Shown: positions 39,401 through 52,542, numbered from the stretch's first letter. The stretch: 64,000 bases of DNA from Zea mays (GCF_902167145.1 NW_023367201.1:62001-126000); one strand, 5' to 3'. Notes: generated from the sequence alone by a model not told the origin. Numbers and translations: made by a program.

Positions 39401-42164
39401 AATGGCCACACAACCCCCATTTTTTATGAAAATAGCCATGAGCGACCTTGAAAATAGCCATGAGCGACCATTTTCAATAATACTAGAGGCTAACACCTAC
39501 GGATTTTAGACCAAGAAATGGTCTCCACCAGAAATCCAAGAATGTGATCTATGGCAAGGAAACATATGTGGGGTGAGGTGTATGAGCGTCTGGTCGATGA
39601 TCAATGACCACACAACCCCCATTTTTGTCGAAAATAGCCATGAACGACCATTTTCAATAATACCGAAGGCTAACACCTACGGATTTTTGACCAAGAAATG
39701 GTCTCCACCAGAAATCCAAGAATGTGATCTATGGCAAGGAAACATATGTGTAGTGAGGTGTATGAGCCTCTGGTCGAAGATCAATGGCCACACAACCCCC
39801 ATTTTTGTCGAAAATAGCCATGAATGACCATTTTCAAAAATACCAAAGGCTAACACTTTCGGATTTTTGCCCAAGAAATGGTCTCCACCAGAAATCCAAG
39901 AATGTGATCTATGGCAAGGAAACATATGTGGGGTGAGGTGTACGAGCCTCTGGTCGATGATCAATGGCCACAGAACCCCCATTTTGCCGAAAATAGCCAT
40001 GAATGACCATTTTCAATAATACCGAAGGCTAACACGTACGAGTTTTTGACCAAGAAATGGTCTCCACCAAAAATCCAAGAATGTGATCTATGGCAAGGAA
40101 ACATATGAGGGGTGAGATTTATGAGCCTCTAGTCGATGATAAATGGCCACACAACCCCCATTTTTTATGAAAATAGCCATGAGCGACCATTTTCAATAAT
40201 ATTAGAGGCTAAGACCTACGGATTTTTGACCAAGAAATGGTCACCACCAGAAATCTAAGAATGTGATCTATGGCAAGGAAACATATGTGGGGTGAGGTGT
40301 ATGAGCCTCTGGTCGATGATCAATGGCCACACAACCCACATTGTTGTCGAAAATAGCCATGAATGACCATTTACAATAATACCGAAGGCTAACACCTACG
40401 GATTTTTGACCAAGAAATGGTCTCCACCAGAAATCCAAGAATGTGATCTATGGCAAGGAAACATATGTGGGGTGAGGTGTATGAGCCTCTGGTCGATGAT
40501 CAATGGCCACACAACCCCCATTTTTGTCGAAAATGGCCATGAACGACCATTTTCAATAATATCGAAGGCTAACACCTACGGATTTTTGACCAAGAAATGG
40601 TCTCCACCAGAAATCCAAGAATGTGATCTACAACAAGGAAACATATGTGGGGTGAGGTGTATGAGCCTCTGGTCGACGATCAATGGCCACACAACCCCCA
40701 TTTTGCCGAAAATAGCCATGAATGACCATTTTCAATAATACCGAAGGCCAACACGTATGAGTTTTTAACCAAGAAATGGTTTCCACCAGAAATCCAAGAA
40801 TGTAATCTATGGCAAGGAAACATATGTGGGGTGAGGTGTACGAGCCTCTGGTCGATGATCAATGGCCACACAACCCCCATTTTGCCGAAAATAGCCATGA
40901 ACGACCATTTTCAATAATACCGAAGGCTAACACGTACGAGTTTTTGACCAAGAAATGGTCTCCACCAAAAATCCAAGAATGTGATCTATGGCAAGGAAAC
41001 ATATGTGGGGTGAGATTTATGAGCCTCTAGTCGATGATAAACGGCCACACAACCCCCATTTTTTTATGAAAATAGCCATGAGCGACCATTTTCAATAATA
41101 TTAGAGGCTAAGACCTACGGATTTTTGACCAAGAAATGGTCTCCACCAGAAATCCAAGAATGTGATCTATGGCAAGGAAACATATGTGGGGTGAGGTGTA
41201 TGAGCCTATGGTCGATGATCAATGGCCACACAACCCCCATTTTTGTCGAAAATAGCCATGAATGACCATTTACAATAATACCGAAGGCTAACACCTACGG
41301 ATTTTTGACCAAGAAATGGTCTCCACCAGAAATCCAAGAATGTGATCTATGGCAAGGAAAGATATGTGGGGTGAGGTGTATGAGCCTCTGGTCGATGATC
41401 AATGGCCACACAACCCCCATTTTTGTCGAAAATAGCCACGAACGACCATTTTCAATAATATCGAAGGCTAACACCTACGGATTTTTGACCAAGAAATGGT
41501 CTCCACCAGAAATCCAAGAATGTGATCTACGACAAGGAAACATTTGTGGGGTGAGGTGTATGAGCCTCTGGTCGACGATCAATGGCCACACAACCCCCAT
41601 TTTGCCGAAAATAGCCATGGATGACCATTTTCAATAATACCGAAGGCTAACACGTACAAGTTTTTAACCAAGAAATGGCTTCCACCAGAAATCCAAGAAT
41701 GTAATCTATGGCAAGGAAACATATGTGGGGTGAGGTTTATGAGCCTCTAGTCGATGATAAATGGCCACACAACCCCCATTTTTTATGAAAATAGCCATGA
41801 GCGACCTTGAAAATAGCCATGAGCGACCATTTTCAATAATACTAGAGGCTAACACCTACGGATTTTAGACCAAGAAATGGTCTCCACCAGAAATCCAAGA
41901 ATGTGATCTACGACAAGGAAACATATGTGGGGTGAGGTGTATGAGCCTCTGGTCGACGATCAATGGCCACACAACCCCCATTTTGCCGAAAATAGCCATG
42001 AATGACCATTTTCAATAATACCGAAGGCTAACATGTACGAGTTTTTAACCAAGAAATGGCTTCCACCAGAAATCCAAGAATGTAATCTATGGCAAGGAAA
42101 CATATGTGGGGTGAGGTTTATGAGCCTCTAGTCGATGATAAATGGCCACACAACCCCCATTTTT

Positions 42165-42245
42165 TATGAAAATAGCCATGAGCCTCTGGATTTTAGACCC
42201 CCACACAACCTACGGATTTTAGACCAAGAAATGGTCTCCACCAAT
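42165..42245 (+). repeat. scrambled monomer with serial template switches
   Basis: The monomer order is broken. ATGAGC leads into CTCTGG from another part of the unit, then ATTTTAGACC, then CCCACACAACC, then TACGGATTTTAGACC, after which normal order resumes. Each join shares about 2-6 bp of microhomology with its neighbour. All pieces are knob180 sequence in forward orientation. No foreign DNA is present. Confidence 0.8.
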
Positions 42246-45200
42246 AATCCAAGAATGTGATTTATGGCAAAGAAACATATGTGGGGTGAGGTGTATGAGC
42301 CTCTGGTCGACGATCAATGGCCACACAACCCTAATTTTTGTCGAAAATAGCCATGAACGACCATTTTCAATGACACTGAAGGCTAACACCTACGGATTTT
42401 TGACCAAGAAATGGTCTCCACCATAAATCCAAGAATGTGATCTATGGCAAGGAAACATATGTGTAGTGAGGTGTATGAGCCTCTGGTCGAAGATCAATGG
42501 CCACACAACCCCCATTTTTGTCAAAAATAGCCATGAATGACCATTTTCAAAAATACCAAAGGCTAACACGTACGGATTTTTGACCAAGAAATGGTCTCCA
42601 CCAGAAATCCAAGAATGTGATCTATGGCAAGGAAACATATGTGGGGTGAGGTGTACGAGCCTCTGGTCGATGATCAATGGCCACACAACCCCCATTTTTT
42701 TATGAAAATAGCCATGAGCGACCTTGAAAATAGCCATGAGCGACCATTTTCAATAATACTAGAGGCTAACACCTACGGATTTTAGACCAAGAAATGGTCT
42801 ACACCAGAAATCCAAGAATGTGATCTATGGCAAGGAAACGTATGTGGGGTGAGGTGTATGAGCGTCTGGTCGATGATCAATGGCCACACAACCCCCATTT
42901 TTGTCGAAAATAGCCATGAACGACCATTTTCAATAATACCTAAGGCTAACACCTACGGATTTTTGACCAAGAAATGGTCTCCACTAGAAATCCAAGAATG
43001 TGATCTATGGCAAGGAAACATATGTGGGGTGAGGTGTATGAGCCTCTGGTCGATGATCAATGGCCACACAACCCTAATTTTTGTCGAAAATAGCCATGAA
43101 CGACCATTTTCAATGACAGTGAAGGCTAACACCTACGGATTTTTGACCAAGAAATGGTCTCCACCATAAATCCAAGAATGTGATCTATGGCAAGGAAACA
43201 TATGTGTAGTGAGGTGTATGAGCCTCTGGTCGAAGATCAATGCCCACACAACCCCCATTTTTGTCGAAAATAGCCATGAATGACCATTTTCAAAGATACC
43301 AAAGGCTAACACATTCGGATTTTTGCCCAAGAAATGGTCTCCACCAGAAATCCAAGAATGTGATCTATGGCAAGGAAACATATGTGGGGTGAGGTGTACG
43401 AGCCTCTGGTCGATGATCAATGGCCACAGAACCCCTATTTTGTCGAAAATAGCCATGAACGACCATTTTCAATAATACCGAAGGCTAACACGTACGAGTT
43501 TTTTGACCAAGAAATGGTCTCCACCAAAAATCCAAGAATGTGATCTATGGCAAGGAAACATATGTGGGGTGAGATTTATGAGCCTCTAGTCGATGATAAA
43601 TGGCCACACAACCCCCATTTTTTTATGAAAATAGCCATGAGCGACCATTTTCAATAATATTAGAGGCTAAGACCTACGGATTTTTGACCAAGAAATGGTC
43701 TCCACCAGAAATCCAAGAATGTGATCTATGGCAAGGAAACATATGTGGGGTGAGGTGTATGAGCCTCTGGTCGATGATCAATGGCCACACAACCCCCATT
43801 TTTGTCGAAAATAGCCATGAATGACCATTTACAATAATACCGAAGGCTAACACCTACGGATTTTTGACCAAGAAATGGTCTCCACCAGAAATCCAAGAAT
43901 GTGATCTATGGCAAGGAAACATATGTGGGGTGAGGTGTATGAGCCTCTGGTCGATGATCAATGGCCACACAACCCCCATTTTTGTCAAAAATAGCCATGA
44001 ACGACCATTTTCAATAATATCAAAGGCTAACACCTACGGATTTTTGACCAAGAAATGGTCTCCACCAGAAATCCAAGAATGTGATCTACGACAAGGAAAC
44101 ATATGTGGGGTGAGGTGTATGAGCCTCTGGTCGACGATCAATGGCCACACAACCCCCATTTTGCCGAAAATAGCCATGGATGACCATTTTCAATAATACT
44201 GAAGGCTAACACGTACGAGTTTTTAACCAAGAAATGGTTTCCACCAGAAATCCAAGAATGTAATCTATGGCAAGGAAACATATGTGGGGTGAGGTTTATG
44301 AGCCTCTAGTCGATGATAAATGGCCACACAACCCCCATTTTTTATGAAAATAGCCATGAGCGACCTTGAAAATAGCCATGAGCGACCATTTTCAATAATA
44401 TTAGAGGCTAAGACCTACGGATTTTTGACCAAGAAATGGTCTCCACCAGAAATCCAAGAATGTGATCTATGGCAAGGAAACATATGTGGGGTGAGGTGTA
44501 TGAGCCTCTGGTCGATGATCAATGGCCACACAACCCCCATTTTTGTCGAAAATAGCCATGAATGACCATTTACAATAATACCGAAGGCTAACACCTACGG
44601 ATTTTTGACCAAGAAATGGTCTCCACCAGAAATCCAAGAATGTGATCTATGGCAAGGAAACATATGTGGGGTGAGGTGTATGAGCCTCTGGTCGATAATC
44701 AATGGCCACACAACCCCCATTTTTGTCGAAAATAGCCATGAACGACCATTTTCAATAATATCGAAGGCTAACACCTATGGATTTTTGACCAAGAAATGGT
44801 CTCCACCAGAAATCCAAGAATGTTATCTACGACAAGGAAACATATGTGGGGTGAGGTGTATGAGCCTCTGGTCGACGATCAATGGCCACACCACCCCCAT
44901 TTTGCCGAAAATAGCCATGAATGACCATTTTCAATAATACCGAAGGCTAACACGTACGAGTTTTTAACCAAGAAATGGTTTCCACCAGAAATCCAAGAAT
45001 GTAATCTATGGCAAGGAAACATATGTGGGGTGAGGTTTATGAGCCTCTAGTCGATGATAAATGGCCACACAACCCCCATTTTTTATGAAAATAGCCATGA
45101 GCGACCTTGAAAATAGCCATGAGCGACCATTTTCAATAATACTAGAGGCTAACACCTACGGATTTTAGACCAAGAAATGGTCTCCACCAGAAATCCAAGA

Positions 45201-47850
45201 ATGTGATCTATGGCAAGGAAACATATGTGGGGTGAGGTGTATGAGCGTCTGGTCGATGATCAATGGCCACACAACCCCCATTTTTGTCGAAAATAGCCAT
45301 GAACGACCATTTTCAATAATACCGAAGGCTAACACCTACGGAATTTTGACCAAGAAATGGTCTCCACCAGAAATCCAAGAATGTGATCTATGGCAAGGAA
45401 ACATATGTGGGGTGAGGTGTATGAGCCTCTGGTCGACGATCAATGGCCACACAACCCCCATTTTTTATGAAAATAGCCATGAGCGACCTTGAAAATAGCC
45501 ATGAGCGACCATTTTCAATAATACTAGAGGCTAACACCTACGGATTTTAGACCAAGAAATGGTCTCCACCAGAAATCCAAGAATGTGATCTATGGCAAGG
45601 AAACATATGTGGGGTGAGGTGTATGAGCGTCTGGTCGATGATCAATGGCCACACAACCCCCATTTTTGTCGAAAATAGCCATGAACGACCATTTTCAATA
45701 ATACCGAAGGCTAACACCTACGGATTTTTGACCAAGAAATGGTCTCCACCAGAAATCCAAGAATGTGATCTATGGCAAGGAAACATATGTGGGGTGAGGT
45801 GTATGAGCCTCTGGTCGATGATCAATGGCCACACAACCCCCATTTTTGTCGAAAATAGCCATGAACGACCATTTTCAATAATATCGAAGGCTAACACCTA
45901 CGGATTTTTGACCAAGAAATGGTCTCCACCAGAAATCCAAGAATGTGATCTATGACAAGGAAACATATGTGGGGTGAGGTGTATGAGCCTCTAGTCGACG
46001 ATCAATGGCCACACAACCCCCATTTTGCCGAAAATAGCCATGAATGACCATTTTCAATAATATCGAAGGCTAACACCTACGGATTTTTGACCAAGAAATG
46101 GTCTCCACCAGAAATCCAAGAATGTGATCTACGACAAGGAAACATATGTGGGGTGAGGTGTAAGAGCCTCTGGTCGACGATCAATGGCCACACAACCCCC
46201 ATTTTGCCGAAAATAGCCATGAATGACCATTTTCAATAATACCGAAGGCTAACACGTACGAGTTTTTAACCAAGAAATGGTTTCCACCAGAAATCCAAGA
46301 ATGTAATCTATGGCAAGGAAACATATGTGGGGTGAGGTTTATGAGCCTCTAGTCGATGATAAATGGCCACACAACCCCCATTTTTTATGAAAATAGCCAT
46401 GAGCGACCTTGAAAATAGCCATGAGCGACCATTTTCAATAATACTAGAGGCTAACACCTACGGATTTTAGACCAAGAAATGGTCTCCACCAGAAATCCAA
46501 GAATGTGATCTATGGCAAGGAAACATATGTGGGGTGAGGTGTATGAGCGTCTGGTCGATGATCAATGGCCACACAACCCCCATTTTTGTCGAAAATAGCC
46601 ATGAACGACCATTTTCAATAATACCGAAGGCTAACACCTACGGATTTTTGACCAAGAAATGGTCTCCACCAGAAATCCAAGAATGTGATCTATGGCAAGG
46701 AAACATATGTGGGGTGAGGTGTATGAGCCTCTGGTCGATGATCAATGGCCACACAACCCCCATTTTTGTCGAAAATAGCCATGAACGACCATTTTCAATA
46801 ATACCTAAGGCTAACACCTACGGATTTTTGACCAAGAAATGGTCTCCACCAGAAATCCAAGAATGTGATCTATGGCAAGGAAACATATGTGGGGTGAGGT
46901 GTATGAGCCTCTGGTCGACGATCAATGGCCACACAACCCTAATTTTTGTCGAAAATAGCCATGAACGACCATTTTCAATGACACTGAAGGCTAACACCTA
47001 CGGATTTTTGACCAAGAAATGGTCTCCACCATAAATCCAAGAATGTGATCTATGGCAAGGAAACATATGTGTAGTGAGGTGTATGAGCCTCTGGTCGAAG
47101 ATCAATGGCCACACAACCCCCATTTTTGTCAAAAATAGCCATGAATGACCATTTTCAAAAATACCAAAGGCTAACACGTACGGATTTTTGACCAAGAAAT
47201 GGTCTCCACCAGAAATCCAAGAATGTGATCTATGGCAAGGAAACATATGTGGGGTGAGGTGTACGAGCCTCTGGTCGATGATCAATGGCCACACAACCCC
47301 CATTTTGCCGAAAATAGCCATGAACGACCATTTTCAATAATACCGAAGGCTAACACGTACGAGTTTTTAACCAAGAAATGGTCTCCACCAGAAATCCAAG
47401 AATGTGATCTATGGCAATGAAACATATGTGGGGTGAGGTTTATGAGCCTCTACTCGATGATAAATGGCCACACAACCCCCATTTTTTTATGAAAATAGCC
47501 ATGAGCGACCTTGAAAATAGCCATGAGCGACCATTTTCAATAATACTAGAGGCTAACACCTACGGATTTTAGACCAAGAAATGGTCTCCACCAGAAATCC
47601 AAGAATGTGATCTATGGCAAGGAAACATATGTGGGGTGAGGTGTATGAGCGTCTGGTCGATGATCAATGGCCACACAACCCCCATTTTTGTCGAAAATAG
47701 CCATGAACGACCATTTTCAATAATACCTAAGGCTAACACCTATGGATTTTTGACCAAGAAATGGTCTCCACCAGAAATCCAAGAATGTGATCTATGGCAA
47801 GGAAACATATGTGGGGTGAGGTGTATGAGCCTCTGGTCGACGATCAATGG

Positions 47851-47864
47851 CCACACAACCCTAA
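47851..47864 (+). repeat. telobox-like knob monomer subtype (example)
   Basis: In one monomer subtype CACAACCCCCATTTTTG is replaced by CACAACCCTAATTTTTG, which creates AACCCTAA, one base short of the plant telobox AAACCCTAA. By eye there are about 20 such monomers across blocks A-C (for example 4803, 7111, 26054, 29914, 38877 and 46938), usually followed by the AATGACACTGAAGG variant. The subtype spread with the duplicated blocks; any binding role is speculative. Confidence 0.6.
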
Positions 47865-50800
47865 TTTTTGTCGAAAATAGCCATGAACGACCATTTTCAA
47901 TGACACTGAAGGCTAACACCTACGGATTTTTGACCAAGAAATGGTCTCCACCATAAATCCAAGAATGTGATCTATGGCAAGGAAACATATGTGTAGTGAG
48001 GTGTATGAGCCTCTGGTCGAAGATCAATGGCCACACAACCCCCATTTTTGTCGAAAATAGCCATGAATGACCATTTTCAAAAATACCAAAGGCTAACACA
48101 TTCGGATTTTTGCCCAAGAAATGGTCTCCACCAGAAATCCAAGAATGTGATCTATGGCAAGGAAACATATGTGGGGTGAGGTGTACGAGCCTCTGGTCGA
48201 TGATCAATGGCCACAGAACCCCCATTTTGCCGAAAATAGCCATGAACGACCATTTTCAATAATACCGAAGGCTAACACGTACGAGTTTTTGACCAAGAAA
48301 TGGTCTGCACCAAAAATCCAAGAATGTGATCTATGGCAAGGAAACATATGTGGGGTGAGATTTATGAGCCTCTAGTCGATGATAAATGGCCACACAACCC
48401 CCATTTTTTTATGAAAATAGCCATGAGCGACCATTTTCAATAATATTAGAGGCTAAGACCTACGGATTTTTGACCAAGAAATGGTCGCCACCAGAAATCC
48501 AAGAATGTGATCTATGGCAAGGAAACATATGTGGGGTGAGGTGTATGAGCCTCTGGTCGATGATCAATGGCCACACAACCCCCATTTTTGTCGAAAATAG
48601 CCATGAATGACCATTTACAATAATACCGAAGGCTAACACCTACGGATTTTTGACCAAGAAATGGTCTCCACCAGAAATCCAAGAATGTGATCTATGGCAA
48701 GGAAACATATGTGGGGTGAGGTGTATGAGCCTCTGGTCGATGATCAATGGCCACACAACCCCCATTTTTGTCGAAAATAGCCATGAACGAGCATTTTCAA
48801 TAATATCGAAGGCTAACACCTATGGATTTTTGACCAAGAAATGGTCTCCACCAGAAATCCAAGAATGTGATCTACGACAAGGAAACATATGTGGGGTGAG
48901 GTGTTTGAGCCTCTGGTCGACGATCAATGGCCACACAACCCCCATTTTGCCGAAAATAGCCATGAATGACCATTTTCAATAATACTGAAGGCTAACACGT
49001 ACGAGTTTTTAACCAAGAAATGGTTTCCACCAGAAATCCAAGAATGTAATCTATGGCAAGGAAACATATGTGGGGTGAGGTTTATGAGCCTCTAGTCGAT
49101 GATAAATGGCCACACAACCCCCATTTTTTATGAAAATAGCCATGAGCGACCTTGAAAATAGCCATGAGCGACCATTTTCAATAATATTAGAGGCTAAGAC
49201 CTACGGATTTTTGACCAAGAAATGGTCTCCACCAGAAATCCAAGAATGTGATCTATGGCAAGGAAACATATGTGGGGTGAGGTGTATGAGCCTCTGGTCG
49301 ATGATCAATGGCCACACAACCCCCATTTTTGTCGAAAATAGCCATGAATGACCATTTACAATAATACCGAAGGCTAACACCTACGGATTTTTGACCAAGA
49401 AATGGTCTCCACCAGAAATCCAAGAATGTGATCTATGGCAAGGAAACATATGTGGGGTGAGGTGTATGAGCCTCTGGTCGATAATCAATGGCCACACAAC
49501 CCCCATTTTTGTCGAAAATAGCCATGAACGACCATTTTCAATAATATCGAAGGCTAACACCTATGGATTTTTGACCAAGAAATGGTCTCCACCAGAAATC
49601 CAAGAATGTGATCTACGACAAGGAAACATATGTGGGGTGAGGTGTATGAGCCTCTGGTCGACGATCAATGGCCACACAACCCCCATTTTGCCGAAAATAG
49701 CCATGAATGACCATTTTCAATAATACCGAAGGCTAACACGTACGAGTTTTTAACCAAGAAATGGTTTCCACCAGAAATCCAAGAATGTAATCTATGGCAA
49801 GGAAACATATGTGGGGTGAGGTTTATGAGCCTCTAGTCGATGATAAATGGCCACACAACCCCCATTTTTTATGAAAATAGCCATGAGCGACCTTGAAAAT
49901 AGCCATGAGCGACCATTTTCAATAATACTAGAGGCTAACACCTATGGATTTTAGACCAAGAAATAGTCTCCACCAGAAATCCAAGAATGTGATCTATGGC
50001 AAGGAAACATATGTGGGGTGAGGTGTATGAGCGTCTGGTCGATGATCAATGGCCACACAACCCCCATTTTTGTCGAAAATAGCCATGAATGACCATTTTC
50101 AATAATACCGAAGGCTAACACCTACGGAATTTTGACCAAGAAATGGTCTCCACCAGAAATCCAAGAATGTGATCTATGGCAAGGAAACATATGTGGGGTG
50201 AGGTGTATGAGCCTCTGGTCGACGATCAATGGCCACACAACCCCCATTTTTTATGAAAATAGCCATGAGCGACCTTGAAAATAGCCATGAGCGACCATTT
50301 TCAATAATACTAGAGGCTAACACCTACAGATTTTAGACCAAGAAATGGTCTCCACCAGAAATCCAAGAATCTGATCTATGGCAATGAAACATATGTGGGG
50401 TGAGGTGTATGAGCGTCTGGTCGATGATCAATGGCCACACAACCCCCATTTTTGTCGAAAATAGCCATGAACGACCATTTTCAATAATACCGAAGGCTAA
50501 CACCTACGGATTTTTGACCAAGAAATGGTCTCCACCAGAAATCCAAGAATGTGATCTATGGCAAGGAAACATATGTGGGGTGAGGTGTATGAGCCTCTGG
50601 TCGATGATCAATGGCCACACAACCCCCATTTTTGTCGAAAATAGCCATGAACGACCATTTTCAATAATATCGAAGGCTAACACCTACGGATTTTTGACCA
50701 AGAAATGGTCTCCACCAGAAATCCAAGAATGTGATCTACGACAAGGAAACATATGTGGGGTGAGGTGTATGAGCCTCTGGTCGACGATCAATGGCCACAC

Positions 50801-51150
50801 AACCCCCATTTTGCCGAAAATAGCCATGAATGACCATTTTCAATAATATCGAAGGCTAACACCTACGGATTTTTGACCAAGAAATGGTCTCCACCAGAAA
50901 TCCAAGAATGTGATCTACGACAAGGAAACATATGTGGGGTGAGGTGTAAGAGCCTCTGGTCGACGATCAATGGCCACACAACCCCCATTTTGCCGAAAAT
51001 AGCCATGAATGACCATTTTCAATAATACCGAAGGCTAACACGTACGAGTTTTTAACCAAGAAATGGTTTCCACCAGAAATCCAAGAATGTAATCTATGGC
51101 AAGGAAACATATGTGGGGTGAGGTTTATGAGCCTCTAGTCGATGATAAAT

Positions 51151-51352
51151 GGCCACACAACCCCCATTTTTTATGAAAATAGCCATGAGCGACCTTGAAA
51201 ATAGCCATGAGCGACCATTTTCAATAATACTAGAGGCTAACACCTACGGATTTTAGACCAAGAAATGGTCTCCACCAGAAATCCAAGAATGTGATCTATG
51301 GCAAGGAAACATATGTGGGGTGAGGTGTATGAGCGTCTGGTCGATGATCAAT
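51151..51352 (+). repeat. representative 202-bp knob monomer variant
   Basis: This unit measures 202 bp from GGCC to GGCC. The extra 22 bp are a tandem duplication of the stretch GAAAATAGCCATGAGCGACC plus TT, so the GAAAATAGCC motif occurs twice. It also carries linked variants: TTTTTTATGAAAA in place of TTTTTGTCGAAAA, ACTAGAGGC in place of ACCGAAGGC, and a TAGACC stop variant. A 202-bp form of the knob repeat is described in the maize literature. Dozens of copies occur across the window and act as phase markers for higher-order blocks. Confidence 0.9.
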
Positions 51353-51532
51353 GGCCACACAACCCCCATTTTTGTCGAAAATAGCCATGAACGACCATTT
51401 TCAATAATACCGAAGGCTAACACCTACGGATTTTTGACCAAGAAATGGTCTCCACCAGAAATCCAAGAATGTGATCTATGGCAAGGAAACATATGTGGGG
51501 TGAGGTGTATGAGCCTCTGGTCGATGATCAAT
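51353..51532 (+). repeat. representative 180-bp knob monomer
   Basis: This is one exact 180-bp unit from GGCC to the next GGCC. It contains an NdeI-type CATATG palindrome, a TGATCA palindrome, a GACCA/TGGTC inverted repeat with a 5-nt loop, and GAAAAT/ATTTTC arms 14 nt apart. Because 180 is 60 codons, any frame free of stops in one monomer stays open through neighbours. This explains the many apparent 60-residue-periodic reading frames. Confidence 0.93.
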
Positions 51533-51893
51533 GGCCACACAACCTCCATTTTTGTCGAAAATAGCCATGAACGACCATTTTCAATAATATCGAAGGCTAA
51601 CACCTACTGATTTTTGACCAAGAAATGGTCTCCACCAAAAATCCAAGAATGTGATCTACGACAAGGAAACATATGTGGGGTGAGGTGTATGAGCCTCTGG
51701 TCGACGATCAATGGCCACACAACCCCCATTTTGCCGAAAATAGCCATGAATGACCATTTTCAATAATATCGAAGCCTAACACCTACAGATTTTTGACCAA
51801 GAAATGGTCTCCACCAGAAATCCAAGAATGTGATCTACGACAAGGAAACATATGTGGGGTGAGGTGTATGAGCCTCTGGTCGACGATCAATGG

Positions 51894-51898
51894 CCACA
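51894..51898. repeat. target-site duplication, left copy
   Basis: CCACA is the last five bases of knob180 sequence before the 5' LTR. It matches the five bases after the 3' LTR, as expected for 5-bp staggered integration. Confidence 0.93.
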
Positions 51899-51900
51899 TG

Positions 51901-51931
51901 TTGGGGACCTTCGGCATCCGAAGGTCCTCAA
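51901..51931 (+). promoter_or_regulatory. strong hairpin at LTR start
   Basis: TTGGGGACCTTCGG and CCGAAGGTCCTCAA form a 14-bp stem with one G-T wobble around a CAT loop. The inner ten base pairs are perfect. The same hairpin is present in the 3' LTR. It could fold in RNA read from either strand; its role is unknown. Confidence 0.75.
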
Positions 51932-52189
51932 AAACAGGATTTAACAGTATTTCTGGAGTACAATGTGTGAACAGGTATCCTCGGACTCAAATCGGCATCG
52001 CAGTAAGACCAGAATAATACGAAGGTTGATACAGCGCCGAAGGTGCGAGCAGGAAAGCTTCAGCGTGACAGCAAAGAGTGAAACCGACTTAAAGATGAAA
52101 AGGCTATTCAGACCTCGATAGACTACTATAGAATTATTATCAAATGTAAAGGGCACGAATGTAATTTTGTATGGGCTGTGTCCCGTGCC

Positions 52190-52197
52190 TATAAATA
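52190..52197 (+). promoter_or_regulatory. LTR TATA box
   Basis: TATAAATA lies in a GC-richer setting (CCCGTGCC before, GGTGAAC after), about 290 bp into the LTR. It is the best candidate for the sense promoter of the element, with transcription expected roughly 25-35 bp downstream. The 3' LTR copy is at 58912-58919. Confidence 0.75.
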
Positions 52198-52454
52198 GGT
52201 GAACAATATCCCCGTACTGTTCACGCTGACTTGACATTCACTTTTTGCGTCACGCCTGTATTGTCATCTCCTCTCGATTGAAGGTACACTTGTAATTCAA
52301 TAATATTTCTGTTTATGCCTGATAATAATATAAAATCGTTCATATTGTCTTTTATATCCTTTGCATTTTCTCCTTCGTCATTGTTTAATGAGTTCATGAA
52401 GGTACGTCCTTCATAACCTTCGTCCATAAACCATTATATCCTAAGGGAAATAAT

Positions 52455-52471
52455 CCTTCGGAGGACGAAGG
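52455..52471 (+). promoter_or_regulatory. second LTR inverted repeat
   Basis: CCTTCG and CGAAGG flank a GAGGA spacer, which gives a perfect 6-bp stem. It repeats the CTTCGG theme of the first LTR hairpin. Confidence 0.5.
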
Positions 52472-52542
52472 ACTTTAACGATTAACATTTTCTATGTTGC
52501 CTTGTTCTTAACTCATAGCACTTGAGAACAAGTCACCAACAT

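Larger units (their letters stand above)
21675..51898 (+). repeat. knob180 satellite array, forward block C
   Basis: This is the longest single-orientation block, about 30 kb and roughly 167 monomers. It is organised in multi-monomer blocks duplicated in tandem: period 1840 bp at 25.1-28.84 kb, 2201 bp at about 28.9-33.7 kb, about 2380 bp at 34.7-39.4 kb, and 4786 bp at about 42.6-51.9 kb. 202-bp monomers recur regularly and mark block boundaries. One monomer at 42.18-42.23 kb is scrambled. The block is interrupted at 51898 by the retrotransposon and resumes after it in the same phase. I see no gene or other element in it. Confidence 0.95.
42600..51898 (+). repeat. tandem block duplication, period about 4786 bp
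   Basis: Two copies of a ~26-monomer unit lie at an offset of 4786-4787 bp. Landmarks include the ACATTCGGATTTTTGCCC monomer (43311 and 48098), TCGATAATCAATGG (44692 and 49478), GGAATTTTGACC (45341 and 50127) and GTGTAAGAGCC (46160 and 50946). The second copy ends at the retrotransposon. A further partial copy of its right half continues beyond the element at 59264-61.5 kb. Confidence 0.82.
51899..52541 (+). repeat. 5' long terminal repeat
   Basis: This 643-bp LTR starts TGTTGGGGACC and ends CACCAACA. It differs from the 3' LTR at one position only (A at 52062, G at 58784). It carries a TATA box and two CTTCGG-containing hairpins. Short open frames inside it occur in both LTRs on the minus strand and are not credible genes. 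Confidence 0.96.

Noticed and set aside
51941..52237. 98-codon minus-strand frame in the LTR, repeated at 58663-58959
   Set aside because: It exists in both LTRs only because they are duplicates. It crosses the TATA box and has no recognisable domain.
52221..52427. 68-codon minus-strand frame in the LTR, repeated at 58943-59149
   Set aside because: Same reasoning: it is LTR sequence with low complexity and no supporting signal.
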